NCBI GenBank assembly: GCA_039821555.1
Contig: JBCBNX010000009.1
Coordinates: forward strand, 1 to 64,000
Source of the DNA: Bacteroidota bacterium
Lineage (GTDB): Bacteria > Bacteroidota > Rhodothermia > Rhodothermales > Rubricoccaceae
Length of the DNA: 64,000 bases
Direction: 5' to 3'
The notes under the pieces were generated by a model that saw nothing but the letters and a program-made list of their open reading frames with translations, ran no database searches and was not told where the DNA came from. Of this stretch, positions 16,635 through 27,698 are shown one piece after another. The position numbers and the translations under genes are program-made. Position 1 is the first letter of the stretch, and each line of letters starts with the position of its first letter.

Positions 16635-16795
16635 GCGGCTTCAGAGGTGAGGCCAAACGAATTCGTCGCGTCCGGCCTCCCCCCTATTCGCCAATCGCTA
16701 GTCCCTAGTCGCCCTACTCTGCCATCCTGACAGGCCCCATGCGCTTGGCACGCCGTTCGTTCTAGCCCGAGCAGCAAACTCAACCACACCCGACT

Positions 16796-19531
<2,736 letters not shown>

Positions 19532-19556
19532 CGATAAGGCGACTGCAACCTCCATC

Positions 19557-19593
19557 AAGCGGGTGCTGTACTTTTGAGCAGCACCCGCTTTTT
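19557..19593 (+). terminator. rho-independent terminator of clpB
   Basis: A perfect 12-bp stem, AAGCGGGTGCTG (19557-19568) paired with CAGCACCCGCTT (19579-19590), encloses a 10-nt loop and runs into TTTTT. It ends 10 bp before the ATG of the following ATPase gene, so that gene must have its own promoter or rely on read-through. Confidence 0.92.
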
Positions 19594-19603
19594 CGTTACA
19601 GCT

Positions 19604-21112
19604 ATGATCACGCGGCTCCAAATTGACGGCTTCAAGAACCTGCTGGACGTAGATGTCCGGTTCGGTCCCTTCACCTGCATTGCCGGCGCGAACGGCGTTG
19701 GCAAATCCAACCTCTTCGACGCAATCAGCTTTCTGAGCCGCCTTGCCGACTCGACGCTTAACGAAGCAGCTTCACGCGTGCGTGATCCTGAAGCCCGCTC
19801 CGGCGATCTCCGTTCGCTCTTTACGCTGGTAGGCGACGAGCGCAGCGAGGTCATGAAGTTTGGAGTCGAGATGGTCGTTCCTCGCGAGGCCACAGATGAC
19901 CTCAACCTGCCTGCCGAGGCGAGCATCACGCTCTTGCGGTACGACTTGCACCTTGGGTTTGAAGAAGGGGACCACGTCACGAAGTCAGATCGCCTCACCA
20001 TCCGCTACGAATCGCTCGTTCATCTCAACCGAGGCGGCACAAACGCGAAGCGGGTGTTGCCCTTCCTCGGAACGTCATGGAAACGAAGCGCCACTTGGCG
20101 TAAGGATGTCCTCCTGGGAAAAAGGAATGCCCCCTTTGTCTCCACGGTCGATGTCAACGGTGATAGGCTCGCGGCAAAGGATGCCAGCCGTGCTTCTCGG
20201 ATTCAGCGACATCAAGACGGCAACCAAGGACGCCCGTATCCCTTCGATATGGCGTCCCTGCCACGTACAGTGCTTTCGACCGCCAATTCGCTCGAGAGCC
20301 CGACCATGCTTGTTGCACGACGCGAGATGCAATCGTGGTCCCTCTTGCATTTCGAACCCAGTGCGCTTCGCAGTCCAGACGACTTCCGAGCACCGGGACA
20401 CATGGCCCCGAATGGCGCACACCTACCAAGCACACTCTATCGGCTTGCTCATCGCACCAGCCATGAACCAGACGACATCTACGCAAGCATTGCGAATCGG
20501 TTGGCCCAGTTGATCGACGATGTACGGCTTGTCCACGTTGATCGTGACGCGACACGAGAACTATTGACCCTACAAATCCAAGATCGAGCAGGCACGTTTC
20601 ATTCGGCTCGCTCGCTCTCTGACGGTACACTACGTTTTTTGGCACTCGCAGTACTCCAAGAAGACCCTGACGAGCGCGGCGTATGGTGTCTTGAGGAACC
20701 GGAGAACGGCCTACACCCTGCTCGTATTCCGGCAATGATGGCACTGCTGACTGACATCGCAACGGACACGGGGAGCGCTGTCGGTCACGACAACCCCCTA
20801 CGCCAGGTCATCATCAACACCCATTCGCCGGGCGTTGTCCAGAACGTTCCCGATGAGAGCCTACTCGCCGCAATGCCTGCTCAGGTGAAGCGGGTAGGCA
20901 CTTGGCAACGAACGATCCGATTCCAGGCATTGGACAAGACCTGGCGCACAGATCAGGCAGACCCACCTGCGCAGTTGGTAGGTAAAGGGTGGCTGCTAGA
21001 CTATCTCAACCGCCCGCCCCCGCTCCATGGTGGGGACGGAGAGGCTAGCGATGAGGTCACGCGGGTCATCGACCGGCCCGACGTGCGGCAGTTGGCGTTT
21101 CCCTTCGCGTAA
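19604..21112 (+). CDS. AAA-family (SMC/OLD-like, AAA_21 type) ATPase, candidate defence protein
   Basis: The 502-residue protein has an N-terminal Walker A at residues 28-35 (GANGVGKS) after MITRLQIDGFKNLLDVDVRF. The C-terminal ABC-type motifs are the signature SLSDGTLRFLALAVLQ, Walker B WCLEEPENGLHP and the H-loop INTHSPGVV. This is the RecF/OLD/AAA_21 arrangement seen in anti-phage ATPases. The stop overlaps the next ATG (TAATG), so the two are translationally coupled. Codons are noticeably less GC-rich than in clpB. The start at 19604 was chosen because 19574 lies inside the clpB terminator. Stand-alone DNA repair is an alternative role. Confidence 0.85.
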   Translation: MITRLQIDGFKNLLDVDVRFGPFTCIAGANGVGKSNLFDAISFLSRLADSTLNEAASRVRDPEARSGDLRSLFTLVGDERSEVMKFGVEMVVPREATDDLNLPAEASITLLRYDLHLGFEEGDHVTKSDRLTIRYESLVHLNRGGTNAKRVLPFLGTSWKRSATWRKDVLLGKRNAPFVSTVDVNGDRLAAKDASRASRIQRHQDGNQGRPYPFDMASLPRTVLSTANSLESPTMLVARREMQSWSLLHFEPSALRSPDDFRAPGHMAPNGAHLPSTLYRLAHRTSHEPDDIYASIANRLAQLIDDVRLVHVDRDATRELLTLQIQDRAGTFHSARSLSDGTLRFLALAVLQEDPDERGVWCLEEPENGLHPARIPAMMALLTDIATDTGSAVGHDNPLRQVIINTHSPGVVQNVPDESLLAAMPAQVKRVGTWQRTIRFQALDKTWRTDQADPPAQLVGKGWLLDYLNRPPPLHGGDGEASDEVTRVIDRPDVRQLAFPFA

Positions 21113-21753
21113 TGCGCCTGATACGGTTTACGCTGCTCAGCGACGGCCCCTCGGACCGTACGCTTCTCCCTGTGCTCACGTGGCTGTTTCGTGAGCATCT
21201 ACCTGAAGGCCTCGTCCTGCAGCAAGCGCACGCGGACTTCCGGCGGCACCAACAGGCACCGGAGCGCTCTGATCTCGGGAAACGCATACGGCTTGCCGCT
21301 GAGCTCTACCCTTGCGATGTCCTCTTTGTCCATCGTGATGCAGAGCAAGCAAACCATACCACCGACCGCTTCGAAGAGATTGATGCCGGAGTCCGCGCAG
21401 CAGCGCTTGACCTTCCCTGTATCCCTATCGTACCGGTACGGATGAGCGAAGCATGGCTTCTCTTCGACAAAACGGCACTCCGCGAGGCCGCAGGTCGTCC
21501 CCGAGGCCGCATGACGCTCACGTTGCCACCCCTTTCCAAAATCGAGCAGGTCGATGCCAAGCAGGTCCTCTTCCACTCGCTGCGGACTGCGTCAGGAACG
21601 ACGGGACGGAGGAGACGCAGCTTCTCTGTAACGCAGGCTAGACAGCGCGTTGCAGAGTTAATTGAGGACTTCAGTCCACTGCGGGCACTGGAAACGTTTG
21701 GAATACTGGAGCAGAACGTCGCTGATCTCTGCTCGCAGCTCAATGGCAACTGA
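21112..21753 (+). CDS. DUF4276-like protein, partner of the AAA ATPase
   Basis: The 213-residue protein begins MRLIRFTLLSDGPSDRTLLP and has VLFVHRDAEQ near residues 69-78, followed by IPIVPVRMSEAWLLFD. The acidic residues in DGPSD and HRDAE are placed like the metal-binding acids of Toprim-type nuclease folds. DUF4276 and related RloB/DUF4435 proteins occur beside AAA_21 ATPases in abortive-infection-like loci (AbiL, PARIS). It overlaps the ATPase gene by 1 bp and shares its lower-GC codon use. The nuclease role is inferred; the family call is moderate. Confidence 0.7.
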   Translation: MRLIRFTLLSDGPSDRTLLPVLTWLFREHLPEGLVLQQAHADFRRHQQAPERSDLGKRIRLAAELYPCDVLFVHRDAEQANHTTDRFEEIDAGVRAAALDLPCIPIVPVRMSEAWLLFDKTALREAAGRPRGRMTLTLPPLSKIEQVDAKQVLFHSLRTASGTTGRRRRSFSVTQARQRVAELIEDFSPLRALETFGILEQNVADLCSQLNGN

Positions 21754-21901
21754 GGCACAGGAGAAAGCCGCCGTAGGGCGTGAGGGCGTCATGCGGGTCC
21801 ATGCGCAGCAGGCGAGGTAGCTGCGCGGACGTAACGCTGGGCGGTCGTACGTGCTAGCGCGCCACGTACGGTCGTCGGGAGGACGGCGGCGGGGCGGGGC
21901 A

Positions 21902-22003
21902 CACCCCCTGTTTCCGTTCGCAGTCGCTTCGCTCCCAGGCGAACGAAAACTGTCCCCCTCGCCCGCGAGGGGGACAGATCGAACGCAGTGAGATCAGGGG
22001 GTG
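21902..22003. repeat. multi-stem palindromic element, copy 2 (102 bp)
   Basis: The ends are CACCCCCTG (21902-21910) and CAGGGGGTG (21995-22003), a perfect 9-bp inverted repeat differing from copies 1 and 3 at two positions on both strands. The central hairpin is at 21950-21977 (CTGTCCCCCTCGC with its exact complement, CC loop). The left arm has CGTTCGC/GCGAACG. The right outer arm runs into the DUF559 gene and supplies its stop codon. Confidence 0.85.
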
Positions 22004-22350
22004 AACGTCGCAGCGATGGCCTCCAGCACCGCATACGCATCCGTGAAGACGGCCTCGTTGCGGAAGCACAGCACGCGGAGGCCCTCCGCTTCGAGGTGAC
22101 GCTGGCGTTCGGCGTCGTAGGCGGTGCGCTCGGGCGTGTCGTGGACGCTGCCGTCGAGCTCGATCACGAGCGACTCGGCGCGGTAGTAGAAGTCCACGAT
22201 GTACGACCCGATGCCGTGCTGGCGGCGGAACTTGCGCCCGCGGAGTTGGCGGCGTTGCAGGAAGACCCACAGCACCGCCTCGGCGGACGTGCCGTGCGAG
22301 CGGAAGTGCTGCCGGGTCGGCTTCTGGCGTGGGAGGTTGCGCGTACGCAT
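21994..22350 (-). CDS. DUF559 (Vsr-like) endonuclease domain protein
   Basis: The 118-residue protein shows the DUF559 pattern: SAEAVLWVFLQRRQLRGRKFRRQHGIG, then YIVDFYYRAESLVIELDGSVHD and LRVLCFRNEAVF. The Asp/Glu residues in VDFYY and IELDG fit a restriction-endonuclease-like (Vsr-related) active site. The start at 22350 (MRTRNLPRQ) was preferred over 22383. Its last codons and stop lie in the outer arm of palindromic element 2. The biological role of DUF559 proteins is not established. Confidence 0.85.
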   Translation of the reverse strand: MRTRNLPRQKPTRQHFRSHGTSAEAVLWVFLQRRQLRGRKFRRQHGIGSYIVDFYYRAESLVIELDGSVHDTPERTAYDAERQRHLEAEGLRVLCFRNEAVFTDAYAVLEAIAATFTP

Positions 22351-22506
22351 GAGCAAGGAGGAGCAGTTTATCCCGCTAGACACGCGGCAACGCGCGCTGT
22401 AACGGCCGGCTATCTTCTGTGAAGGAAATTCGAAGCCGGTGGAACGTTTGCGTAGGCGCTGCCGTCTCTCGCTTTCTGTTCTCCCGGCTTTTCCCCGCTA
22501 CCGTTC

Positions 22507-22821
22507 ATGCTCGTCAGCACCACCTCGTCCCTCGATGGCCGTCCCGTCACGGAGTACCTCGGCCTCGTCTCAGGCGAGGCGATTCTCGGCGCGAACGTGG
22601 TCCGTGACTTCTTCGCGGGCATCCGCGACGTGATTGGCGGGCGCTCCGGGGCCTACGAGCGCGAGTTGCGCAAGGCCAAGGACATCGCGCTCGACGAGAT
22701 GACAGACGCTGCCACCGACCTCGGAGCCGATGCTGTGATTGGCGTCGACCTTGACTACCAGACGGTCGGACAGGGCATGCTCATGGTCACAGCTTCCGGC
22801 ACGGCGGTCCGCCTCCGCTGA
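22507..22821 (+). CDS. YbjQ-family (DUF74) protein
   Basis: The 104-residue protein matches the family throughout: [59 protein letters not shown] and [13 protein letters not shown]. YbjQ proteins form a small pentameric fold sometimes called heavy-metal binding, but their function is unproven. It is probably monocistronic; the papain-like gene starts about 90 bp later on the same strand. Confidence 0.93.
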   Translation: MLVSTTSSLDGRPVTEYLGLVSGEAILGANVVRDFFAGIRDVIGGRSGAYERELRKAKDIALDEMTDAATDLGADAVIGVDLDYQTVGQGMLMVTASGTAVRLR

Positions 22822-22910
22822 TCGCCGCCGTTGGGCGTCTACGCTGACGCCGCTACCACCGCTCACTCCCCGCTGCACCCCGCCTCGTCTCACGCAGCCA
22901 CCCCGCGCCC

Positions 22911-23786
22911 ATGCAAGCCCCCGCGTCCCCTCCACCCCCTATCTCCACCGGCGACGGCGCCCCTGCGTCCCGCCGCCGCGTGCTCGACTTCGACCCGAAG
23001 CGCGACGGCTTCGCGTTCACGAACGCGTTCGTCTGGACCGACCATGACCTCGACTTTCTGACGGAGCAACTCCAGCCGCTTCTCGTTGGAGCCGGCGGCA
23101 TGCTCGGCGGCCTTACCGGGCAGCTCCTCGGACGCAGGCCCGTCCTCGGATCACTCGTCGCCGGGACGGTTGGCGCTGTCGCGGCACGGTGGCAGGGTCG
23201 TGCGCTCGTCGAGCGTGTGGCGCGGCAGTGGTCCAGCTTCGGTCTCTGCGGCGGAATGGCGCTCGCGGCCGTCGAGCGGTGGCCGCTCAAGGCTGGGCTA
23301 CCTACCGCCAAGCTCGAACGCGAACGCGTCCGGGCGCTCCTCCGACGGCGGCAGGCGCGGACGCTCCGCGCGGCGTGGCAGCCGTTCCTGCGCTACTGGC
23401 TCGGCGTGCGGCTCCGCCCCGACGGCGTGCCCTATGCGCCCTACGGCGATGACCTCCTCGCTGCCTACCGCGCGATTCGCCAGCGTATCGACGGCGGGCG
23501 GCCCGTCGTCATCGGCCTCGTCGGCGACGCGCCGGACGTGTTCACGCAGCACCAGGTGGCCTGCTTCGGCTATGCCGATCACGAGGGCGTCGCAGGTGGC
23601 ACGCTGCTCGTCTACGACCCCAACAGCCCCGGCGAGGTGAAAACCGTCACCGTCGAGGCGTTCGGCAGCCACCCGCGCCGCTGCTTCGTCTCCACCGACA
23701 TCGAGACGGGCCCACGTGGCAACGGGACCTACTTCGTCAGCCAGCGCCACAACCACCTCAGCACGCTCTTCGTCGTAGACGCGTGA
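22911..23786 (+). CDS. papain-like cysteine peptidase-fold hypothetical protein
   Basis: The 291-residue protein has a candidate catalytic triad in papain order: Cys113 in SSFGLCGGMALAA, His214 in FTQHQVACFGYADHEG and Asp236 in LLVYDPNSPGE. A Gly-rich hydrophobic stretch (residues 58-93) precedes the Cys. No signal peptide is seen. The His motif followed by an aromatic/Gly strand and a YDPN turn is typical of C39/papain-like folds. Substrate and role are unknown; it might be a transglutaminase-like or inactive member. It ends facing the convergent EEP lipoprotein gene across an inverted repeat. Confidence 0.6.
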   Translation: MQAPASPPPPISTGDGAPASRRRVLDFDPKRDGFAFTNAFVWTDHDLDFLTEQLQPLLVGAGGMLGGLTGQLLGRRPVLGSLVAGTVGAVAARWQGRALVERVARQWSSFGLCGGMALAAVERWPLKAGLPTAKLERERVRALLRRRQARTLRAAWQPFLRYWLGVRLRPDGVPYAPYGDDLLAAYRAIRQRIDGGRPVVIGLVGDAPDVFTQHQVACFGYADHEGVAGGTLLVYDPNSPGEVKTVTVEAFGSHPRRCFVSTDIETGPRGNGTYFVSQRHNHLSTLFVVDA

Positions 23787-23790
23787 CGAT

Positions 23791-23882
23791 GGCGTGGACG
23801 TGTGCGAGTGTGTGGACGTAAAAATGATCCTCCCCACCGTTCGACGTTCACGCGTTCAAACGTCCATACCTGCACACATCAC
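23791..23882. repeat. inverted pair of GTGTGGACG-type repeats between convergent genes
   Basis: The left half (23791-23820, GTGGACGTGTGCGAGTGT then GTGGACGT) and the reverse complement of the right half (23882-23843, ATGTGTGCAGGTATGGACGT...) align over about 22 positions with few mismatches. Folded, they give an imperfect hairpin with a loop of about 45 nt between the two gene ends. It could act as a weak bidirectional terminator. These are copies d and e of the dispersed repeat family. Confidence 0.55.
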
Positions 23883-24901
23883 CGCTCGACCTGGCCGAGC
23901 GTGACGACGACCGGGAAGTGGTCCGGCGCGACGAGCGGGTCGTGGCTGTGCACGTAGGTGACTTCGCGGAGCGCGGCATACATCGCCTGGCCGAGGAGGA
24001 TGTGGTCGATCGCGGACAGCTCGCCTCGGTCCACGCTGCCGTTGCCGTTGCGGTCGTAGAGCGCGGTGAAGCGGCGGCGCTGCGGGACCTCGCCCATCAC
24101 GTTGGTGAGGTCGTCGGCAGGGTCGGCAGGGTCGGCACTCCGGATGCGCGTCATCACGTCGGTGATCGGCTGCGAGCCGCGCACATCGCGGACGCTGGCG
24201 TCGAAGTCGTTGAAGTCGCCGAGGACGGCTACGGCGCGGCCTGCGTTCTGCTCGCGGACGACGAGGCGGCGGATGACCTCGGCCTGCGCCTCGCGCCGGT
24301 CCTTGCGGCTCGTGTCGTCGGGGCGCGCGAGGAAGTGTACGCCGATGAGCGTGGCAGGCGTGCCACCGGGCAGCGTGAGCCGCACCCAGAGGTTCTTCGA
24401 GACGCCGTAGGTCTGCTCGCTCATCGCACCGACGGGCGCTCGCACGTTGGTGCGCCCGGCCTCCTCGATGGGCAGCCTCGTCAGCAGCGCCACATTCTGC
24501 CGGGTGAACGTGTCGGTGCCGTTCACGAGGACGCCCGTGTAGCCGAGTCCTCCGAGTTGCTCCTCAATGAGCAAGTCAAGCGCGCGCTGGTTCTCGACCT
24601 CCTGAAGCATCACGAGGTCGGCGTCGAGCATCTGCACGAGATGCCCGACGCGGGCCCGGTGCGCCTGCGAGGCAGCCGGATCGCCCTTCCAGTCGAATCC
24701 AGCGCCGCCCTCTTCGCCGTCGCCGTCGAACATGAACTCGGTGTTCAGCGTGGCGAGGCGCAGCCCAGCAGTCTTGAATGTCGGAGCCGGTTCGGCCTCG
24801 AACCCGCTGGCGGACGGCAGCGAGACGGACGGTCCAGAGCACCCCGCGCACCCGGCGAGGACGAGGAGCAGAAGCAGGGTGAGGAACGAGCGCAGAGGCA
24901 T
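23879..24901 (-). CDS. endonuclease/exonuclease/phosphatase-family lipoprotein
   Basis: The 340-residue protein has an N-terminal signal and lipobox (LLLLVLAGC), then an EEP fold: LRLATLNTEFMFDGDG, VMLQEVENQRALDLL (catalytic Glu), VLGDFNDFD (catalytic Asp/Asn) and a terminal HDPLVAPDHFPVVV (catalytic Asp-His). The fold hydrolyses phosphodiester bonds in nucleic acids, phospholipids or nucleotides. Lipidation predicts a periplasmic or surface location, suggesting extracellular DNA or phosphate scavenging, which is inferred. The substrate is not determinable here. Confidence 0.88.
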   Translation of the reverse strand: MPLRSFLTLLLLLVLAGCAGCSGPSVSLPSASGFEAEPAPTFKTAGLRLATLNTEFMFDGDGEEGGAGFDWKGDPAASQAHRARVGHLVQMLDADLVMLQEVENQRALDLLIEEQLGGLGYTGVLVNGTDTFTRQNVALLTRLPIEEAGRTNVRAPVGAMSEQTYGVSKNLWVRLTLPGGTPATLIGVHFLARPDDTSRKDRREAQAEVIRRLVVREQNAGRAVAVLGDFNDFDASVRDVRGSQPITDVMTRIRSADPADPADDLTNVMGEVPQRRRFTALYDRNGNGSVDRGELSAIDHILLGQAMYAALREVTYVHSHDPLVAPDHFPVVVTLGQVER

Positions 24902-24974
24902 GGGCGAGCGGAGAGACAGCGAGGCAAGAAGACAGCGAGGCAGGAAGGCCGTGAGCCATGAAGGCAGCGATGGC

Positions 24975-25928
24975 TTACAACCTAGGACCGGTGACGGGAT
25001 CGAGGACTGTGAGCGAGGCCGTACCCCCCGTGACGGCGAGGCGCGCGCGGACGCCGACCGGGAGCGTGGATTTTACGGGGAAGTGGCCGTAGACGAGGCC
25101 GCGGGCGACGGGGATCGAGACCGCCTGCGCGTAGTGGTTGAGCACCTCGTCCACGGAAAACGACGACGGCTGGCCACTCGGAGGCGTCGCGCCCGTGAAC
25201 GCGCCGTAGACGAGGCCGCCGAGCCGGTCGAGCACGCCCGCGAGCCGGAGCCGCGCCAGCAGCCCGTCGATGCGGTAGGGCGCCTCGCCGATGTCTTCGA
25301 CGAAGAGGATGGCGCCGGAAAGGTCGGGGAGGTAGGGCGTGCCGAGCAGCGCCGCTACGAGCGACAGGTTGCCCCCGAGCAGCGTACCCGTGGCCTCGCC
25401 AGGTCGCACCGGGACGAGCGCTTCGCCACCAGGGCCCACAATCTCGATGGGCGCTTCGCCGCCGGCGACCGCCCAGAACTGTGCCTCGGCGGCGCGGCCT
25501 ACGTCGGACTCGGCGAAGCGGGGCCAGTCGGGCGCCGCCATCGGACCAGAGAGGCCGGGCAGGCCCGCGTGGGCGAACAGCGCGAGGTGCAACGCCGTGA
25601 TGTCGCTGTAGCCGATGACCAGCTTCGGGTGGCGGCGCGCGGCGGCGTAGTCGACCCGGTCGAGGAGCCGCAGGACGCCGTAGCCCCCGCGCACGCAGAG
25701 GAGCGCGTCGAGGTCGTCGCGGGCGAGGAGGGCGTTGAGCGCCGAGACGCGGTCCCCGTCGGAGGCAGCGAGGTAGCCCTTCGGCGCCAGGTGCGGAGCC
25801 TCAACGGTCAGCCCTCGCTCTTCGAGCGCGGCGACACCAGCCGCAAGGTCGACGGGCGAGCGCGGCGGACTCGCAGGCGCCACGAGGGCGATGCGACTGT
25901 CGGGACGAAGCGGCGGCGGGAGAGGCAC
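24975..25928 (-). CDS. LD-carboxypeptidase, peptidase S66
   Basis: The 317-residue protein has the S66 catalytic triad in order: Ser108 in VIGYSDITALH, Glu211 in LFVEDIGEAPYRIDG and His282 in GLVYGHFPVKSTLPVG. It also has the N-terminal IALVAPASPP motif. S66 enzymes remove the terminal D-Ala from tetrapeptides of recycled peptidoglycan (LdcA), or give immunity to microcin C (MccF). It starts at GTG. No signal peptide is seen, fitting a cytoplasmic recycling enzyme. The neighbouring genes do not distinguish LdcA from MccF. Confidence 0.93.
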   Translation of the reverse strand: MPLPPPLRPDSRIALVAPASPPRSPVDLAAGVAALEERGLTVEAPHLAPKGYLAASDGDRVSALNALLARDDLDALLCVRGGYGVLRLLDRVDYAAARRHPKLVIGYSDITALHLALFAHAGLPGLSGPMAAPDWPRFAESDVGRAAEAQFWAVAGGEAPIEIVGPGGEALVPVRPGEATGTLLGGNLSLVAALLGTPYLPDLSGAILFVEDIGEAPYRIDGLLARLRLAGVLDRLGGLVYGAFTGATPPSGQPSSFSVDEVLNHYAQAVSIPVARGLVYGHFPVKSTLPVGVRARLAVTGGTASLTVLDPVTGPRL

Positions 25929-26024
25929 GGCGAAGCGCGGGCATACGGGCGGATGCCAAAACGTACGCGATTCCGTCCAGTCCAGTGCGCCTGTGTTCTC
26001 ACTGTCCCCCGGTTGGCCGACGCT

Positions 26025-26480
26025 CTAGCCGCGTTCCAGGAACACCAGTGCGGAGAAATGCGGGCCGCTCGCACTCGTCGGTGTGACGTGGGCAACCCGC
26101 CAGCCCTCCGCCAGCGCCGCATTGAGCGCGTTCATGCCTTCAGTCTGGCTGCTGCTGCGTGCCACGAGGATCACCTGCTGCGACACGACCTGAGGCGGAG
26201 CAACAGGCTTGGGCGCCGGGTGCTCCTGGGGCGCCGTTGGGCGGTCGTCGGCGAAGAACACGGAGCGGGTGCTGCCGCGTCGCTCCGGCGACGGCTCGTA
26301 GGTGCTACGCCCGCTCCCGTCTCCGCCCTCGGGGAAGGCCGGGACCCGGTCGCGCGTGACGCGCCCCACAGGACTGGGAGGCGCGGCGACATCGCCAGCT
26401 ACGGGATCGGCGACCATGAACGGGTCTTGGCCGAGCGTGCCGAAGAAGTCGATGGGGAATTTCCGCTGAGGCTTGGACAT
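26025..26480 (-). CDS. hypothetical protein with C-terminal GWRV domain, beside ParA
   Basis: Of its 151 residues, about 95 form a disordered Pro/Arg/Asp-rich N-terminal region. A C-terminal domain of about 50 residues follows, reading QQVILVARSSSQTEGMNALN then AALAEGWRVAHV. That domain aligns with the whole protein at 27699-27977 (QQTLTLVRR...EGVESLHEALSNGWRVVGV). It lies 44 bp downstream of the ParA gene on the same strand. The fold recalls small DUF4177-like beta-alpha domains, but I would not assign it. A ParA-associated partner is the contextual inference. Confidence 0.65.
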   Translation of the reverse strand: MSKPQRKFPIDFFGTLGQDPFMVADPVAGDVAAPPSPVGRVTRDRVPAFPEGGDGSGRSTYEPSPERRGSTRSVFFADDRPTAPQEHPAPKPVAPPQVVSQQVILVARSSSQTEGMNALNAALAEGWRVAHVTPTSASGPHFSALVFLERG

Positions 26481-26524
26481 GAGCCGGGCAGGCGGACAGG
26501 CTGAGGTTGAGGGAGGCCGAGGAG

Positions 26525-27379
26525 CTAGGGGGCGGGCGCGGAGACCGGCGCGGGGGCCCCGTCGCCGGAGGTCTGCGCACGCGAAGCGCCGTTGAGTTGG
26601 GCGAAGACCGCGGCGTAGCGCTGGATGCGCTCGGTCACCTCGCCCACAAGCGCGTTGTAGTCTTGTGCGCCCTGGCTCTCGGGTGCGAACTCGAAGATGG
26701 TCTGGCCGAGGCCGGGCGAGTCGCTCAGCGTATCGTCCTTGCGGATCATCGTCTGGAAGACCTTGCTGCCGTAGTGGCCACGCACCTGCTGCTCAATCTC
26801 CGCGTGGCTGTCGTTGTTGGGGTCCACCATCGTCATGATCACCCCGAGCACGGGTGCTACCCGGCCCAGATTCATGCGAACTTGGGTGACCACCTCGCCA
26901 AGGCTCACCAAGCCTTCGAGGGCGAGGTAGGACGGCGAGAGCGGGATGATAAACGCATCCGCAGCCACGAGGATGTTAACGGACAGCAGCGACGTGGACG
27001 GGGGGCAATCCATCAGGATCACGTCGTACTCGTCCATGACCTCCTCGATCGTACGGCGCAGGACGCTCTCGCGCCCGGAGTGCTCGGCGAGGCAGAGGTC
27101 TGCGTCGGCGAGGTCGAGCGAGCCCGTGATGAGGTGCAGGCGCGGGATGTGCGTCTGCAGGATGGCGCGGCGAATCGGCACCTCCCCATAGAGGACGTGC
27201 GCGATAGACGGACGCAGCTTCGCGCGCTCGATCCCGAGCGCGAGCGAGGCCGAGGCCTGACTGTCCATGTCGACCAGCAGCACGCGCTGGGTCTGAGCCA
27301 GGCCCGCCGCGAGGTTGATCGACGTAGTCGTCTTGCCGACGCCGCCTTTGTTGTTGATGATGGAGATAACCTTGAGCAT
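26525..27379 (-). CDS. ParA/MinD-family ATPase (orphan)
   Basis: The 284-residue protein starts MLKVISIINNKGGVGKTTTS, the deviant Walker A with the signature Lys. Walker A' (VLLVDMDSQASASLALG) and Walker B (VILMDCPPSTSLLSVN) follow. A Pro/Ala-rich tail ends the protein. ParA ATPases segregate DNA or position cargo on the nucleoid. No ParB gene or parS-like repeat is adjacent, and a complete ParB is absent from the window, so it may position another cargo. It is flanked by two paralogous small proteins. The start at 27379 puts the Walker motif at the N-terminus. Confidence 0.92.
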   Translation of the reverse strand: MLKVISIINNKGGVGKTTTSINLAAGLAQTQRVLLVDMDSQASASLALGIERAKLRPSIAHVLYGEVPIRRAILQTHIPRLHLITGSLDLADADLCLAEHSGRESVLRRTIEEVMDEYDVILMDCPPSTSLLSVNILVAADAFIIPLSPSYLALEGLVSLGEVVTQVRMNLGRVAPVLGVIMTMVDPNNDSHAEIEQQVRGHYGSKVFQTMIRKDDTLSDSPGLGQTIFEFAPESQGAQDYNALVGEVTERIQRYAAVFAQLNGASRAQTSGDGAPAPVSAPAP

Positions 27380-27574
27380 GGGGCAGACGGGAGCGTCGGC
27401 GCTGAGAGCAGGTCGTGCGAGTGGACAGACTCCCAACACAAAAGGCAGGCCACCCCAGGCCCGTACCCGAAAATCGCTGCGTGGCGGGCGCTAGAGCCCC
27501 CAGAGCGCCCCCATCTCGCTCCAGTCAGGGTGCAAACCTACCTGCCACGGCCCCCCTGCTTCCGGTGCCGCTTT

Positions 27575-27615
27575 CAAAAAGACCGCCCCCCAGTACGTCT
27601 TGTACCGAGGGGCGG
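27575..27615 (-). terminator. rho-independent terminator, minus strand
   Basis: On the minus strand, GCCGCCCCTCGGTAC, a five-nt loop AAGAC and GTACTGGGGGGCGG form a GC-rich stem with one or two internal mismatches. TCTTTTTG follows. It lies 84 bp downstream of the small GWRV gene (27699-27977) and about 200 bp upstream of the ParA start, so ParA probably has its own promoter. Confidence 0.75.
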
Positions 27616-27698
27616 CATCAGGCTAGCCTCGGAGGGGAGGAAGACTAGCGTGCTTTGTCTGAGGTCTCTGGGTGCGAGGCCCACCAGGAGAGCGTGCC

